A stretch of DNA of 64,000 nt from assembly GCA_052148775.1 (NCBI GenBank), contig JBKQHM010000845.1, positions 1 through 64,000 on the forward strand, read 5' to 3'. The notes beneath the pieces are model-generated. The model was not told where the DNA came from. It worked only from the letters and a program-made list of their open reading frames with translations, and made no database searches. How positions within the stretch are numbered: position 1 is the stretch's first letter; every line of letters starts with the position of its first letter. Below are positions 8,872-17,558 of this stretch, one piece after another. Source of the stretch: CAVZRC01 sp052148775. Its GTDB lineage: Bacteria > Planctomycetota > Planctomycetia > Isosphaerales > Isosphaeraceae. The position numbers and the translations under genes are program-made.

Positions 8872-9463
8872 AATGGAACTCCTCCGGGCTCGGTCGGCCG
8901 GATGCGAAAGCTCTCCTTGCCTCGGCTCTTTTCAATGCATCGCGGCATGTTCCGGCTGGCATGACACCGATCCTTCCACCCAACTCATTCTTGCCGAAGA
9001 GATCCGGATCGATCGCTACAACCCCCGATCCCCCTCTTCGGGTCTCCGCGGCTCAGTTGAAGTCACTCAGCATGGGCCGCGAGCCACGAAATCGTGCGCG
9101 GGATCGGTGCATTTGATAAGGATGATTCGAGGGGAGCGTCTCGATCGAGATTGATTGTTGATCCTCAATCCAACACGCTATATCGCGGACGTTCCAATGA
9201 TAGAGCCGCGAAGGGTCAGGTCAAGGGCTATTACGCCAGCAAGCGAGCCCGGGCGACTTTCTGGCCCGCTTCGGTTTCCTCTTGTCCGATGGGGCAACAC
9301 GGGCTACCTTACGCCCCTTCATGTCCCGGCATAGTCCCGGTGAGATGGATATCGCGATCGAGAGGCCGAGGCTGCGTCCGAGCACTCTCGCACTTCGTCC
9401 GTGTCATGTTCCCTCGGGCTCGCTACGTCCGAGCGATTCCACGTCCATCGAGAGGGAGTCCGC
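8872..9463. other. Divergent intergenic region
   Basis: About 590 bp between the leftward CbiA-like gene and the rightward channel gene. It must hold both promoters. Short frames present here lack recognisable motifs. No terminator or repeat was evident. Confidence 0.5.
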
Positions 9464-11416
9464 ATGATGCGGGGATCCAGGAATCGGGCCGTTGCTGCGG
9501 AATCCTCGCCGGACGTATCTTCCTGTCCCGGAGGTATGATCCGCCGTACCTCGGGTGTGATGGTCGTGCTGATTCTCACGATGGCCGCGCCACCCCCCGG
9601 GCTAGGCCGGCAAGCGGAGCCCGAAGCCCGGTCGCAACCGACGTCCAGGGCTGCAGAACCCTCGGCGTCCTCCGGCTCGGCGAGAGGCAACGAGGTTGAT
9701 ATCCCAGCCCTACGGACCCTGACGGAGGGGCAGCTCAGGGCCCTCGACGCGGCTGCGACCGCCGGATCGACGACGAGCGCGACGACCGGCAACGGTCCTT
9801 CACGGCCCGATCCCTCGGCGGGTTCATCGTCCGGATCTCCCCCCGTGGCCGTCGAATCATCGATGGACAAGCAGTTCCGCGAACTGCTCCAGGATCGCCT
9901 GCGCTGGCTCGCTGAATATGACAAGGCCGCGAAGGCGCTGAAAAAGGCAACCAATCCCGATCGGAGCCCCGAGCAGCAACTGGATGAGGCCAAGGACCAG
10001 CTCGGGCGGCTCCAGGCCATCCTGAGCCAGGCAGCGACCCGGCCGGAAACCATGCTGCCGCCGGCTTATCGGGCCCTCCAGGCCGGAACGTCTCCTCATC
10101 TGAATAGCGAGATGAAAGACGCCCTGGAAGCGGCGACCAACGAGCTGAAGGACTGGAATTCCAAGCTGGAGTCCCTCCGGACCGAGATCGTGAACTGGGA
10201 GAGTACTCAGAATGCACGCCGGACCGAGCGCGACAAGCTGTTCCAGCGGGTGGCCTCCCTGAAAGTCCGGGTGACGGAGCGCGAGGCCGTCACCGGAGCG
10301 GCGACGACCCGGGCGCGTCAGTTGGCCCAGGAGCGGCAGCTCAACTCCGACTGGGCCTCTCGGGTCGAGGCCCTGCGACTCCGGGCCATCGAGGCCGAGA
10401 TCGCCCTGGAAGCCAAGCTGGCGGGCGTTCGCGAACTGAGGTTGCAAGTCGATCACGCGCAGATCCAGGTCCTGGAGAAGGCGCTCGGGCTGATGCAAGA
10501 GCGCTATCGTGCGTCGGCGGAACGACAGGAGCACGAACTCAAGGAAAAGGCGGCGCACGAGGAGAACACGGCTCGACAATCGGAGGATTTCCTGGAGCGG
10601 TTCCATGCCCACCGGTTGGCCGATCTGCTGGAACTCGAGGCCCAGGTCGTCAAGAACGAGCAGGCCGAGGTGGCCAGCCCGCCGCCGACGCTGGACGAGG
10701 AACGCAGCCGCGCCGACCACGCCGAAGCCGACTTTGCGCGGATCAAGGCCCTGCTCGAGGACGGCCGGGTCAGCCGGCTGGACGCCATCCGGCTCAACAA
10801 CGACTTCCGACGCATCGGCCCCGAGCGCGAGCGACTCCTCCACAACGAGATGGCCGTCGTCGAGACGCGACTCCAGTTCTATGAGGACCTCTTGACCAAT
10901 GTCGAGATCGAGCTGCTCCAGGACTCGCTGCACGACCGGTTCGAGCACGACCTCCTCCGGGAACGGCTGCCGTCGTCGCGATGGGCCGAGGGCGAGGCAC
11001 TCCTGGCCGAGCTCGAGCAGAAACATCGGACGCTGCTGGTGCGACGCCGGGCGTCGCTGGAGCGACTGACCGACTGCACCACCCAGACACTCGACCAGAT
11101 CGCGCGACGATTGGCTATCCTCGACGAGGAGTACGGCTTCATCCGCACCCACATCTTCTGGGTCCGCGATCAGGAACCGATCGGGCTGGCAACGATCACG
11201 CAGGGGGCACGTGAATTGAACCATCTGATCAAGTCGCTGGCGCACATGGCCCAGGAGACGGTCCGGCCCAGGCACTGGGGTCGTGCTTCGGCCGAATTCG
11301 TGGCCGCGACATTGGCCGCGCTCGGTCTGCCGTTCGGCCTCTTCCGCCTTCGGCGATTCTTGCGCGTGCTGATCGAGCGAGACCTCCCGACGGCGCGTCC
11401 GCCCGGGCCGGGTTGA
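9464..11416 (+). CDS. MscK/KefA-like periplasmic coiled-coil subunit (N-terminal half of split channel)
   Basis: 650 residues from ATG 9464, which has agaggga 6 nt upstream; in-frame starts at 9401 and 9536 are alternatives. A signal-like segment (SGVMVVLILTMAAPPPG) is followed by a low-complexity linker. About 450 residues of charged heptad-type coiled coil then match the periplasmic 'porin' domain of large MscS-family channels. Near the C-terminus, YGFIRTHIFWVRDQEPI matches the conserved segment that precedes the membrane domain in KefA, followed by one hydrophobic stretch (FVAATLAALGLPFGLF). The channel half is encoded by the next gene in the same frame, 51 nt on. I infer the two products assemble as one osmotic-stress channel. 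Confidence 0.8.
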   Translation: MMRGSRNRAVAAESSPDVSSCPGGMIRRTSGVMVVLILTMAAPPPGLGRQAEPEARSQPTSRAAEPSASSGSARGNEVDIPALRTLTEGQLRALDAAATAGSTTSATTGNGPSRPDPSAGSSSGSPPVAVESSMDKQFRELLQDRLRWLAEYDKAAKALKKATNPDRSPEQQLDEAKDQLGRLQAILSQAATRPETMLPPAYRALQAGTSPHLNSEMKDALEAATNELKDWNSKLESLRTEIVNWESTQNARRTERDKLFQRVASLKVRVTEREAVTGAATTRARQLAQERQLNSDWASRVEALRLRAIEAEIALEAKLAGVRELRLQVDHAQIQVLEKALGLMQERYRASAERQEHELKEKAAHEENTARQSEDFLERFHAHRLADLLELEAQVVKNEQAEVASPPPTLDEERSRADHAEADFARIKALLEDGRVSRLDAIRLNNDFRRIGPERERLLHNEMAVVETRLQFYEDLLTNVEIELLQDSLHDRFEHDLLRERLPSSRWAEGEALLAELEQKHRTLLVRRRASLERLTDCTTQTLDQIARRLAILDEEYGFIRTHIFWVRDQEPIGLATITQGARELNHLIKSLAHMAQETVRPRHWGRASAEFVAATLAALGLPFGLFRLRRFLRVLIERDLPTARPPGPG

Positions 11417-11467
11417 GCGGGTCAGGAATGATGGATTCCGGTCAAGGCCAGGCGATGGGGTGAGGCG

Positions 11468-13498
11468 ATGCGAGCAGGCGAGTTCGAAACTGGATTGCGT
11501 GGATTGCGATCCCTGGCGCTGGGGACGGTCAGGGCGGCGATCTGGCCGGCGTACCTGATCCTACTGGCCTACATGGCGCGGCAGGCCCCATGGCCGCGGA
11601 GCGTGGCCATCCTCGTCTCGGCGGAGCTGGTCGGCCTGTCGCTGGCCCTCCTGGTCCATGGACTGTTGAGGTGGCTGACGCGGCCGTCGGGCTGGGCCGA
11701 GCACTACCTGGAGATGCCCGCGCCGGTGGCGAAGCAACTCGGCCGCGCCGGGCAGTTCGTCGTCGTATCGGCCGCGGTGCTGATCCTGCCGGCCTATCTG
11801 CTCGACAGCGGCCTGATCATGCCGGAGGGCCGCACGGAGCATGCACAGGCCCTCAGCCGATTCCTGGTCCTCGCGTTCGAACTGCTGGTCTGGGGGACAT
11901 GGGTCCGGCTGCTCCGAGGACGCTCGGCCCTGCTGTGCTGGTGCGCGATCGAGGCGGAGGTCGCGCCGGCCGTCGGTCCGGCGGGCGCCCCGGCGGCGGA
12001 TGCCTCGCCCGAACCGCCGCGAGCGGCCGATGCGGGGCGGGGCAACTCGCGGGTCTATGCCGGGCTCGTCTGGATCAGCCGGAGGCGTCGCATCGCCGCC
12101 GCGGTCGTCCTCGCGGCGATCGCCGCGGTCATCGTCCTCGACGTGCGCGGATACAGTTTCTCCGCCCGACGGCTCGCCATCGGCGGTTCCCAGACCGGGG
12201 CGGTGATCGCGCTGGGCGTCGCCGCCTATCGCATCCTCGTGCGGACCATCAACCAGAACGCCGAGCGGTGGGCGCGGCCACGACGACGGTCCTGGGCGTT
12301 CGCCCTCACCTCGGCCGTCGCGATGAGGGCTCGATCGCGAGGGTCCGCCCTGGCCCACGAGTCGCCCGTCGGCCCGGTCGATTCCGCGGATGCTGCCGAC
12401 CTGGCTATCCAGCCCCACGACGTCGCCGTCGGCCTTTCCCACCTCGGTGCGCTGGCCCTCACCGCCGTCGGGTTCCTCGTCGTTGCCTGGCTCTGGGAAC
12501 TGGACCTGGCCTTCGGCCGGTTCCTGCTCAACATGCCCGTGTGGGCCTTCGACGACCAGTCGCCGGTGACCATCGGCGACCTGACAAAGGCCGCGGCCTT
12601 CATCCTGGCCGGCGCCCTGGCATGGCGTTACATGAGCACGCTCTTCGCCCTGACCCTGTTCCACCGCATTCCCGACGATCCCGGGGTCCGCTTCGCCGTC
12701 GTGACGCTCTGCCGGTACGCCGTGCTGGCGCTGACCACCATCGGCGCGATGGGCGCGATCCGGCTCGACATGGCCAAGATCAGCGTCGTCCTGGCGGCGC
12801 TGGGCGTCGGCCTGGGCTTCGGCCTCCAGGAGATCCTCTCCAACTTCGTCTGCGGCATCATCCTGCTGCTGGAGCGGCCGATCCGCATCGGCGACGTCGT
12901 CACGGTCGCCGGCACGACCGGCCGCGTGGACCGGATCCACATCCGGGCCACGACGATCATCAACGGGGATAACCAGTGCATGATCGTCCCCAACCGGGAG
13001 TTCATCACCGGCAACCTGGTCAACTGGACGCATAAGGACAAGATCCTCCGAGTCCCGATCCGGTTCGGGGTCGCGTTCGGGACCGAGCCGGACAAGGTCG
13101 TCGACCTGCTGCTCTCGGTGGCACGCCGCGACCCCGACGTCCTGTTCAGCCCGGCGCCGTCGGCGGCCCTGGAAGGCTTCGGCGAGTCCTCGCTCCTCTT
13201 CGCCCTTTACGCGTTCGTCCCGGATCCCAGCCTGGTCGGCCCGGTCCGGCACCGCCTCTGCTCCGAGATCCAGCGGCGATTCGCCGAGAATGGGATCGTG
13301 ATCCCACTGCCGACGCACGAGCTGCACGTCAGCCGGATGCCGGATGACGGGATCCGAGCCGGGGAGCCGACGCAGCCGCTTCGTCACGACTCGGCCGCCC
13401 GCACGCCGCCCGAGCCGCATCTCTCGATACCGCGCGCACGTGTTAACGAGGCGTCGATCGCCGATCGGAATGCGGTCGAGGGTCGCGCCGGCGTGTAA
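11468..13498 (+). CDS. MscS-family mechanosensitive channel (C-terminal half of split MscK-like protein)
   Basis: 676 residues with about ten membrane segments. The pore-lining helix is VVLAALGVGLGFGLQEILSNFVCGIILLLERPIRIGD, followed by the beta domain (VDRIHIRATTIINGDNQCMIVPNREFI) and the alpha/beta cytoplasmic cage (FGVAFGTEPDKVVDLLL), the signature of MscS channels. It releases solutes on hypo-osmotic shock. Two in-frame TGA codons (11414 and 11429) separate it from the upstream coiled-coil gene; its own start has ggggtgagg just upstream. The roughly 60-residue C-terminal tail after LPTHELHV is Pro/Arg-rich and not part of the family fold. Confidence 0.93.
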   Translation: MRAGEFETGLRGLRSLALGTVRAAIWPAYLILLAYMARQAPWPRSVAILVSAELVGLSLALLVHGLLRWLTRPSGWAEHYLEMPAPVAKQLGRAGQFVVVSAAVLILPAYLLDSGLIMPEGRTEHAQALSRFLVLAFELLVWGTWVRLLRGRSALLCWCAIEAEVAPAVGPAGAPAADASPEPPRAADAGRGNSRVYAGLVWISRRRRIAAAVVLAAIAAVIVLDVRGYSFSARRLAIGGSQTGAVIALGVAAYRILVRTINQNAERWARPRRRSWAFALTSAVAMRARSRGSALAHESPVGPVDSADAADLAIQPHDVAVGLSHLGALALTAVGFLVVAWLWELDLAFGRFLLNMPVWAFDDQSPVTIGDLTKAAAFILAGALAWRYMSTLFALTLFHRIPDDPGVRFAVVTLCRYAVLALTTIGAMGAIRLDMAKISVVLAALGVGLGFGLQEILSNFVCGIILLLERPIRIGDVVTVAGTTGRVDRIHIRATTIINGDNQCMIVPNREFITGNLVNWTHKDKILRVPIRFGVAFGTEPDKVVDLLLSVARRDPDVLFSPAPSAALEGFGESSLLFALYAFVPDPSLVGPVRHRLCSEIQRRFAENGIVIPLPTHELHVSRMPDDGIRAGEPTQPLRHDSAARTPPEPHLSIPRARVNEASIADRNAVEGRAGV

Positions 13499-13561
13499 AC
13501 ACACCCCGTCGCGATGCCGGCGTACGTACCCTCGGCCGACGTGGGTCGTTGGCTTGACGAC

Positions 13562-13768
13562 TCATCGCAGCCAAGGGCCGACGAACAGGCAGCACGCTCC
13601 GCCGCAGAAGCACGTGCATCTGAACGCCTGGAGTGCAATCGGCGAGTCGACCGGGAGCACCCGTCGGACGCGATACGACGACATGCCGATGATGGCAACG
13701 GCTTCAACGATCATCCCGAACACGGACATCGCCGATCCGAATAGCGTCAGATAGCTCCCGAGATTCAT
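13562..13768 (-). CDS. Possible small Cys-rich membrane protein
   Basis: 68 residues from ATG 13768. A hydrophobic helix (LTLFGSAMSVFGMIVEAVAIIGM) is followed by a basic loop and a second hydrophobic, Cys-rich stretch (FRCTCFCGGACCLFVG) with five cysteines. No strong ribosome binding site is seen and I recognise no family. The hydrophobic pattern supports a real two-helix membrane peptide, but a chance frame in this intergenic region remains possible. Confidence 0.35.
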   Translation of the reverse strand: MNLGSYLTLFGSAMSVFGMIVEAVAIIGMSSYRVRRVLPVDSPIALQAFRCTCFCGGACCLFVGPWLR

Positions 13769-13983
13769 CGATCGCCGCCGGGGAGCGGATGCGGCCTCGA
13801 TCAGTTTGCACGATTCCGGGAGGGCGAGCCTTCCGGCGAGCCTTGCCGCGACCCGGCTCGGACGGAGCCTGGCCCTCCCAGGATCACGGAAGGTCAATTC
13901 GCCTTGCGGTGCTGACGATTACTGGGATTGATCGTGGCGGCGCATCCGTGTCGATTCTTGGGGTATTCCGGCTTGTCTCCGGA

Positions 13984-14022
13984 CCAGGGCGATGCTGGGG
14001 CCGCCCCAAATTATCGCCCTGG
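13984..14022. repeat. Nested hairpin (10-bp perfect inverted repeat)
   Basis: Bases 13984-13993 (ccagggcgat) pair with 14013-14022. Inside the 19-nt loop, ggggc and gcccc around one base can form a second short stem. No T-run follows, so this is more likely a REP-like or structured-RNA element than a terminator. It lies about 220 bp before the next gene. Confidence 0.5.
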
Positions 14023-14245
14023 ATGGAGCCCAGGACCGGGCTCGAGATTGTTTCGGGATAGGTTGATCCTCATGGCTCACTTTATCCGATTCTAAGGCAT
14101 GCCGGACCAGGGATAGGGAAGTCCGCGATGGTACCGCCGAGATTTCGTCGCCCAACTCTCAGGTCATTGAACGAGTCCGATGCTGGAGAATCCCCTGCAT
14201 CGGGCCGAGGAACTGCACAGGACCGCGAGGCGGAGGAGGAAATCG

Positions 14246-14470
14246 ATGGCGACTGCGCGGCTGCGCGTCTTCCCTCATCCCGAGGAAGAACGAGAGGATA
14301 TCAACGATCCCGTCATCTCCATCAGGCTCAGCGACTTGTATCCGCTGCTGGCCCAGGCGTACCACGACAATTATACGTGGCTGCGCGACTTCGAGGATGA
14401 CGAACTTCTGGTGAGCAACGACCTCTACGAGGTGGTCCGCGCGTTCTCCAACTGCCGTCCTTCGGCGTGA
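14246..14470 (+). CDS. Small conserved acidic protein of unknown function
   Basis: 74 residues from ATG 14246, chosen because ggaggaa lies just upstream; a longer frame begins at 14180. The sequence is soluble and helical (VISIRLSDLYPLLAQAYHDNYTWLRDFEDDELLVS) with no known catalytic motif. It looks like a compact, conserved lineage-specific protein. It precedes the STAS-domain gene by about 110 bp, and the two could be coregulated. Confidence 0.65.
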   Translation: MATARLRVFPHPEEEREDINDPVISIRLSDLYPLLAQAYHDNYTWLRDFEDDELLVSNDLYEVVRAFSNCRPSA

Positions 14471-14582
14471 TGGGCCGGCTATGGGCTTGTCGCGGACATA
14501 GGAAAATCCTACTTTAGTCTTGTGAGCTGGTACGCCTGGCGATGGCCCCAGGCGAACCGGCTCGGCCGTTCGAGTCCCCGCG

Positions 14583-14960
14583 ATGACACCAAACGAATCC
14601 AATCCGTCCGACGAGGCGTTCACCATCGAGCGCCATGGAGATCTGACGGTCATCACGGCAACGAAGGAGTTAGAGAGCATTGAATTCGGCCTGGAAGAAT
14701 TGGTTTCGGATCTGATCCTGAAACCGATCCGTCGCCAGGAGAATCCCTCGATCGTCTTCGATTTGAGCCGGGTCGACTTCTTCGGTTCGATGTTCCTGGC
14801 ACTCTTGATCCGGTGCTGGAAGCTCGTCCTGGCGCAGGGTGGGACTATGGTCCTTTCCGGGGTCAATGAGAAGACGCGGGAACTGCTGAGAGTGACATCA
14901 CTCGACATGGTCTGGCCCATGTATGGGACCAAGAGGGAGGCCATCGAGGCGCTGCAATAG
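14583..14960 (+). CDS. STAS-domain protein (anti-sigma factor antagonist-like)
   Basis: 125 residues forming a single STAS domain: strand LTVITATKELE, then IVFDLSRVDFFGSMFLALLIRCWK, then GGTMVLSGVNEKTRELL. In the SpoIIAA family a Ser in this loop is phosphorylated by an anti-sigma kinase; here Ser69 in DFFGSM is at that place. It probably takes part in partner switching that frees a sigma factor or controls a phosphatase. No RsbW-like kinase is adjacent, so its partner is elsewhere. A 7-bp hairpin (14533-14539 with 14548-14554) sits about 28 nt before the start. Confidence 0.88.
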   Translation: MTPNESNPSDEAFTIERHGDLTVITATKELESIEFGLEELVSDLILKPIRRQENPSIVFDLSRVDFFGSMFLALLIRCWKLVLAQGGTMVLSGVNEKTRELLRVTSLDMVWPMYGTKREAIEALQ

Positions 14961-15200
14961 GTCCAGGGTGGTCGGCTCGGCCATCCACCTCGATTCGACA
15001 CGCGGTGCCCTCCGTCGCCACTTCCGAACATCGCCCGGGTGGCGCCGTCGATCGCATCCATCCGGAACTGGTCGCTCGCGCCGTTGACAGGCTCGACGAC
15101 GAGTCGGATGATGAAATGAGAGACTAGGGACGACCAGAACGGTCGCGACCCGCATTCAGGTGCGCGAGCGGGAATCTCGTCCCGCCGGAGCGGAGTCGTC

Positions 15201-16163
15201 ATGGGCATCTACGACCGCGAGTATTATCGGGGTGAGTCGGGGGGGCCCAGTTGGATCTGGAACCTCACGCCGGTCTGCAAGTGGATCATCCTGATCAATG
15301 CCTTCGTCTTCCTGATTCTCCAGCGCGGCCTCCACTGGGACGAGACGGGCTTCACCGCCGAGTGGCTGGCCGCTTCGCCCGAGTTCACGCTCCGCCACTT
15401 CCGCTTCTGGCAACTCCTCACGGCGGCCTTCTGCCACGCCAACCCGATGCACATCGTTTTCAACATGATGTTCTTCTGGTTCGTGGGCCGAGAGATGGAG
15501 CAGCTCTACGGCAGCCGGGATTTCCTAGTGTTCTATCTCAGCGCGGCCGTGTTGAGCATGCTGGCCTGGGTCTTGATCAAGGCCTTCGAGTTCCGGGGCT
15601 TGCCCTTCCCCGACTCCTTCCCACATGCCATCGGGGCGTCGGGGGCAGTGCTGGCCACGGTCATGCTGTTCGCCATGTACTATCCGAAGCGCGAGATCTA
15701 CTTCTTCTTCTTCGTCCCGATGCCGATGTGGATGCTCGTGGCCATCGACCTGGTCGTCCCGCTCCTGCCTTTGGTCGGGATCCAGGTCGGCATGCCGAAT
15801 GTTGCCGTCGAGGCGCATCTGGCCGGGATGGCGTACGCGGCCCTCTTCAAGCAATTCGACCTGCGATGGTCGCGGTTGACGTCGGGGCGGGCGTTCCGGC
15901 CCAAGCTCCGCATCTTCTCGCCGGTCTCCTACGATCAGGCCCGGCCTCGCACCCCCAGCCCCGCGCGCACCTCGACCAGCGTCGGGGGCGCCGGGAAGAC
16001 GCCCTCGGTCTCCGTGTTGCCCGAAGAGCAACTCGACGCACGCCTCGATGAAGTGCTCGCCAAGATCGCGCGGGAAGGGCGTGCCGGATTGACCGAAGAG
16101 GAGCAGCGCGTCCTCCAGGAGGCCAGTCGTCGCGCGCGAATCCGTCGGAGTGACCGCCCTTGA
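15201..16163 (+). CDS. Rhomboid-family intramembrane serine protease
   Basis: 320 residues with six or so membrane helices. The catalytic dyad is visible: Ser147 in GASGAV and His206 in VEAHLAGM. The upstream HIVFNMMFFWFVGREME helix matches the rhomboid oxyanion/His-Asn helix. Rhomboids cleave membrane-spanning substrates within or near the bilayer. A cytoplasmic tail of about 100 residues follows the last helix, Pro/Thr-rich then helical and charged (EEQLDARLDEVLAKIAREGRAGLTEEEQRVL), perhaps for binding or regulation. The stop overlaps the start of the acetyltransferase gene (TGATG), so the two are translationally coupled. Confidence 0.93.
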   Translation: MGIYDREYYRGESGGPSWIWNLTPVCKWIILINAFVFLILQRGLHWDETGFTAEWLAASPEFTLRHFRFWQLLTAAFCHANPMHIVFNMMFFWFVGREMEQLYGSRDFLVFYLSAAVLSMLAWVLIKAFEFRGLPFPDSFPHAIGASGAVLATVMLFAMYYPKREIYFFFFVPMPMWMLVAIDLVVPLLPLVGIQVGMPNVAVEAHLAGMAYAALFKQFDLRWSRLTSGRAFRPKLRIFSPVSYDQARPRTPSPARTSTSVGGAGKTPSVSVLPEEQLDARLDEVLAKIAREGRAGLTEEEQRVLQEASRRARIRRSDRP

Positions 16164-16699
16164 TGGATGTTGCCCTTACCCCGCACCGCATCCGGCCGGC
16201 CTCACCCGCCGACCTGGCGACGATTGTCGAGTTCAACCGCCTCCTGGCCCTCGAGACCGAGTCCAAGGTGCTCGACCCGGTGACCCTCGAATCGGGTGTC
16301 GCGTGCGCCCTCGCCGACCCGGATCGGCTTCGATACTGGGTCGCCGAGGCGGGAGACCCCGCCCGGGTCGTGGGACAGGCCGCGATTACCCGGGAGTGGA
16401 GCGACTGGCGGATGGGCTGGATCTGGTGGTTCCAGAGCGTCTACGTCGCCCGGGAATTCCGGGGCCGAGGGGTCTTTCGTGCCGTGCATCAGCATATCCG
16501 CGACCAGGCCCGGTCTCTCCCCGAAGTCATCGGACTTCGCCTCTACGTCGAGGATGCCAACCATCCGGCGCAGCGGACGTACCAGGCTCTCGGAATGAAG
16601 CCCGGCGGCTACTCGGTCTACGAAGAGCTCTGGATTCCCGGTCTCGGATCATCGCGAACCGATTCTGGACCGATTGCGACGCCGAAAATGAGAGGGTAG
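16163..16699 (+). CDS. GNAT-family N-acetyltransferase
   Basis: 178 residues from ATG 16163, whose A is the last base of the rhomboid stop codon; a TTG just before is also possible. The GNAT fold is visible: IRPASPADLATIVEFNRLLA at the start, the beta4-motif A segment VYVAREFRGRGVFRAVHQHIRDQA with the acetyl-CoA loop R-G-R-G-V-F, and LYVEDANHPAQRTYQALGMKPGGY as motif B. The substrate is unknown. Its last 51 bp overlap the 3' end of the convergent small Cys-rich gene. Confidence 0.93.
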   Translation: MDVALTPHRIRPASPADLATIVEFNRLLALETESKVLDPVTLESGVACALADPDRLRYWVAEAGDPARVVGQAAITREWSDWRMGWIWWFQSVYVAREFRGRGVFRAVHQHIRDQARSLPEVIGLRLYVEDANHPAQRTYQALGMKPGGYSVYEELWIPGLGSSRTDSGPIATPKMRG

Positions 16700-16888
16700 T
16701 CGGACAACGGCATCTTGCTCCTTGTCCAGTTCGAACTGGATGCCGTGATCGCCGGGGAAAGGCGCCGAATGGGGATTACAACTATACCAAATCTCATCGG
16801 GAATCCGATCGGGAAAGGCGTCACATGCGATAGGACCCGATCGGTGGTAGTGCTTGCACCACATGCAAATAGGGGGCTCGCCGATCAT
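16649..16888 (-). CDS. Small Cys-rich (CxxC) protein, phage/cassette type
   Basis: 79 residues from ATG 16888, overlapping the zincin stop codon by 4 nt (ATGA). The core has four cysteines: ICMWCKHYHR (Cys8, Cys11), ACDAFPDRIPDEI (Cys22) and SCNP (Cys37), then PFPGDHGIQFELD. This layout (C-x2-C...C-x-A-F-P-x-x-I-P-x-E-I...P-G-D-x-G-I-x-F) recalls small proteins I know from phage-like and toxin-associated gene neighbourhoods, where it follows a head-protein-like or peptidase gene. It probably binds zinc. Whether it is a chaperone, inhibitor or partner of the zincin is unknown. The basic C-terminal tail is not part of the conserved core. Confidence 0.7.
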   Translation of the reverse strand: MIGEPPICMWCKHYHRSGPIACDAFPDRIPDEIWYSCNPHSAPFPGDHGIQFELDKEQDAVVRLPSHFRRRNRSRIGSR

Positions 16889-17541
16889 TGCTCTTCTCCA
16901 AGTATCCGATCGAATTGGCGAACGATTTCGGGCCAGAGGCTTTTCTGGCGCCATTGTATCACGCTGAATGCCTCGGCAAAGGCATCGGAGATCCCTCGCT
17001 TCGCATATTGGGAAATCTCGACGGCCTTGTCCTGGTCAAACGGGGATTGGGGATCCTCCGGATCGACTGCGAACAGAGCCATCAGGTTGCGCCACCGCTC
17101 CCCGTGATGCCGACGGAGCCCGGCGTGCACCAAGTGGCCCCATTCGTGGGTGACGAAGTACAATTCTCGGACATCTTTGGCCCCTGCTGGATAAAGGCCA
17201 ATCCCATCTCCGTACGCAACTGCCTTCGCGATCCGCCGTGGTGATCTGAAGTAGTAGGGATTGAATGCGATTTTCTCGCCGAAGAGCGAGTCGGCTGCCG
17301 CGACGGCGCCCTGTGAATTATCCTCCCAGAATGGATGCCTCGTCGTGATCCATCCCAATTCTCCGGCGACGCCGGGCCATTCGGAAGCCAATCCATCGAG
17401 AATCGGCGCGATCCGGTTCCAGGCTTTCAGGTCGAGCCCTTCCGTTACGAGAGTTGCTCGCGGGAATCGGCGCGAGCCCCACGACCTGAGCTGCGCCCAG
17501 GACTTGAATCGTCCGGGAACTGGAGCCGGATCGGATCCCAC
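16885..17541 (-). CDS. HExxH zincin metallopeptidase-like protein
   Basis: 218 residues if started at GTG 17541, 18 nt after the trpD stop and preceded by aagggagg; the open frame extends further upstream into trpD. The active-site helix ELYFVTHEWGHLVHAGL gives the zinc-binding HExxH (HEWGH, about residues 132-136). A downstream SDAFAEAFSVI supplies a probable third ligand Glu (about residue 190), typical of gluzincin-like domains. The N-terminal half (KAWNRIAPILDGLASEWPGVAG and EKIAFNPYYFRSP) resembles peptidase domains attached to phage minor-head or secreted-effector proteins. No signal peptide is seen. It is followed, with overlapping codons, by the Cys-rich gene and so looks like a two-gene cassette inserted behind trpD. 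Confidence 0.7.
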   Translation of the reverse strand: MGSDPAPVPGRFKSWAQLRSWGSRRFPRATLVTEGLDLKAWNRIAPILDGLASEWPGVAGELGWITTRHPFWEDNSQGAVAAADSLFGEKIAFNPYYFRSPRRIAKAVAYGDGIGLYPAGAKDVRELYFVTHEWGHLVHAGLRRHHGERWRNLMALFAVDPEDPQSPFDQDKAVEISQYAKRGISDAFAEAFSVIQWRQKSLWPEIVRQFDRILGEEQ

Positions 17542-17558
17542 CTCCTTGTGGCCTCCCT

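Noticed and set aside
11561..13504. Long minus-strand frame of 647 codons over the MscS gene
   Set aside because: It lies on the opposite strand of a gene with unmistakable membrane and MscS motifs; the translation is a charged, non-protein-like shadow.
14560..14582. tRNA T-loop-like gttcgagtcc before the STAS gene
   Set aside because: No acceptor, D or anticodon arms can be formed around it; it is just the upstream region of the gene.
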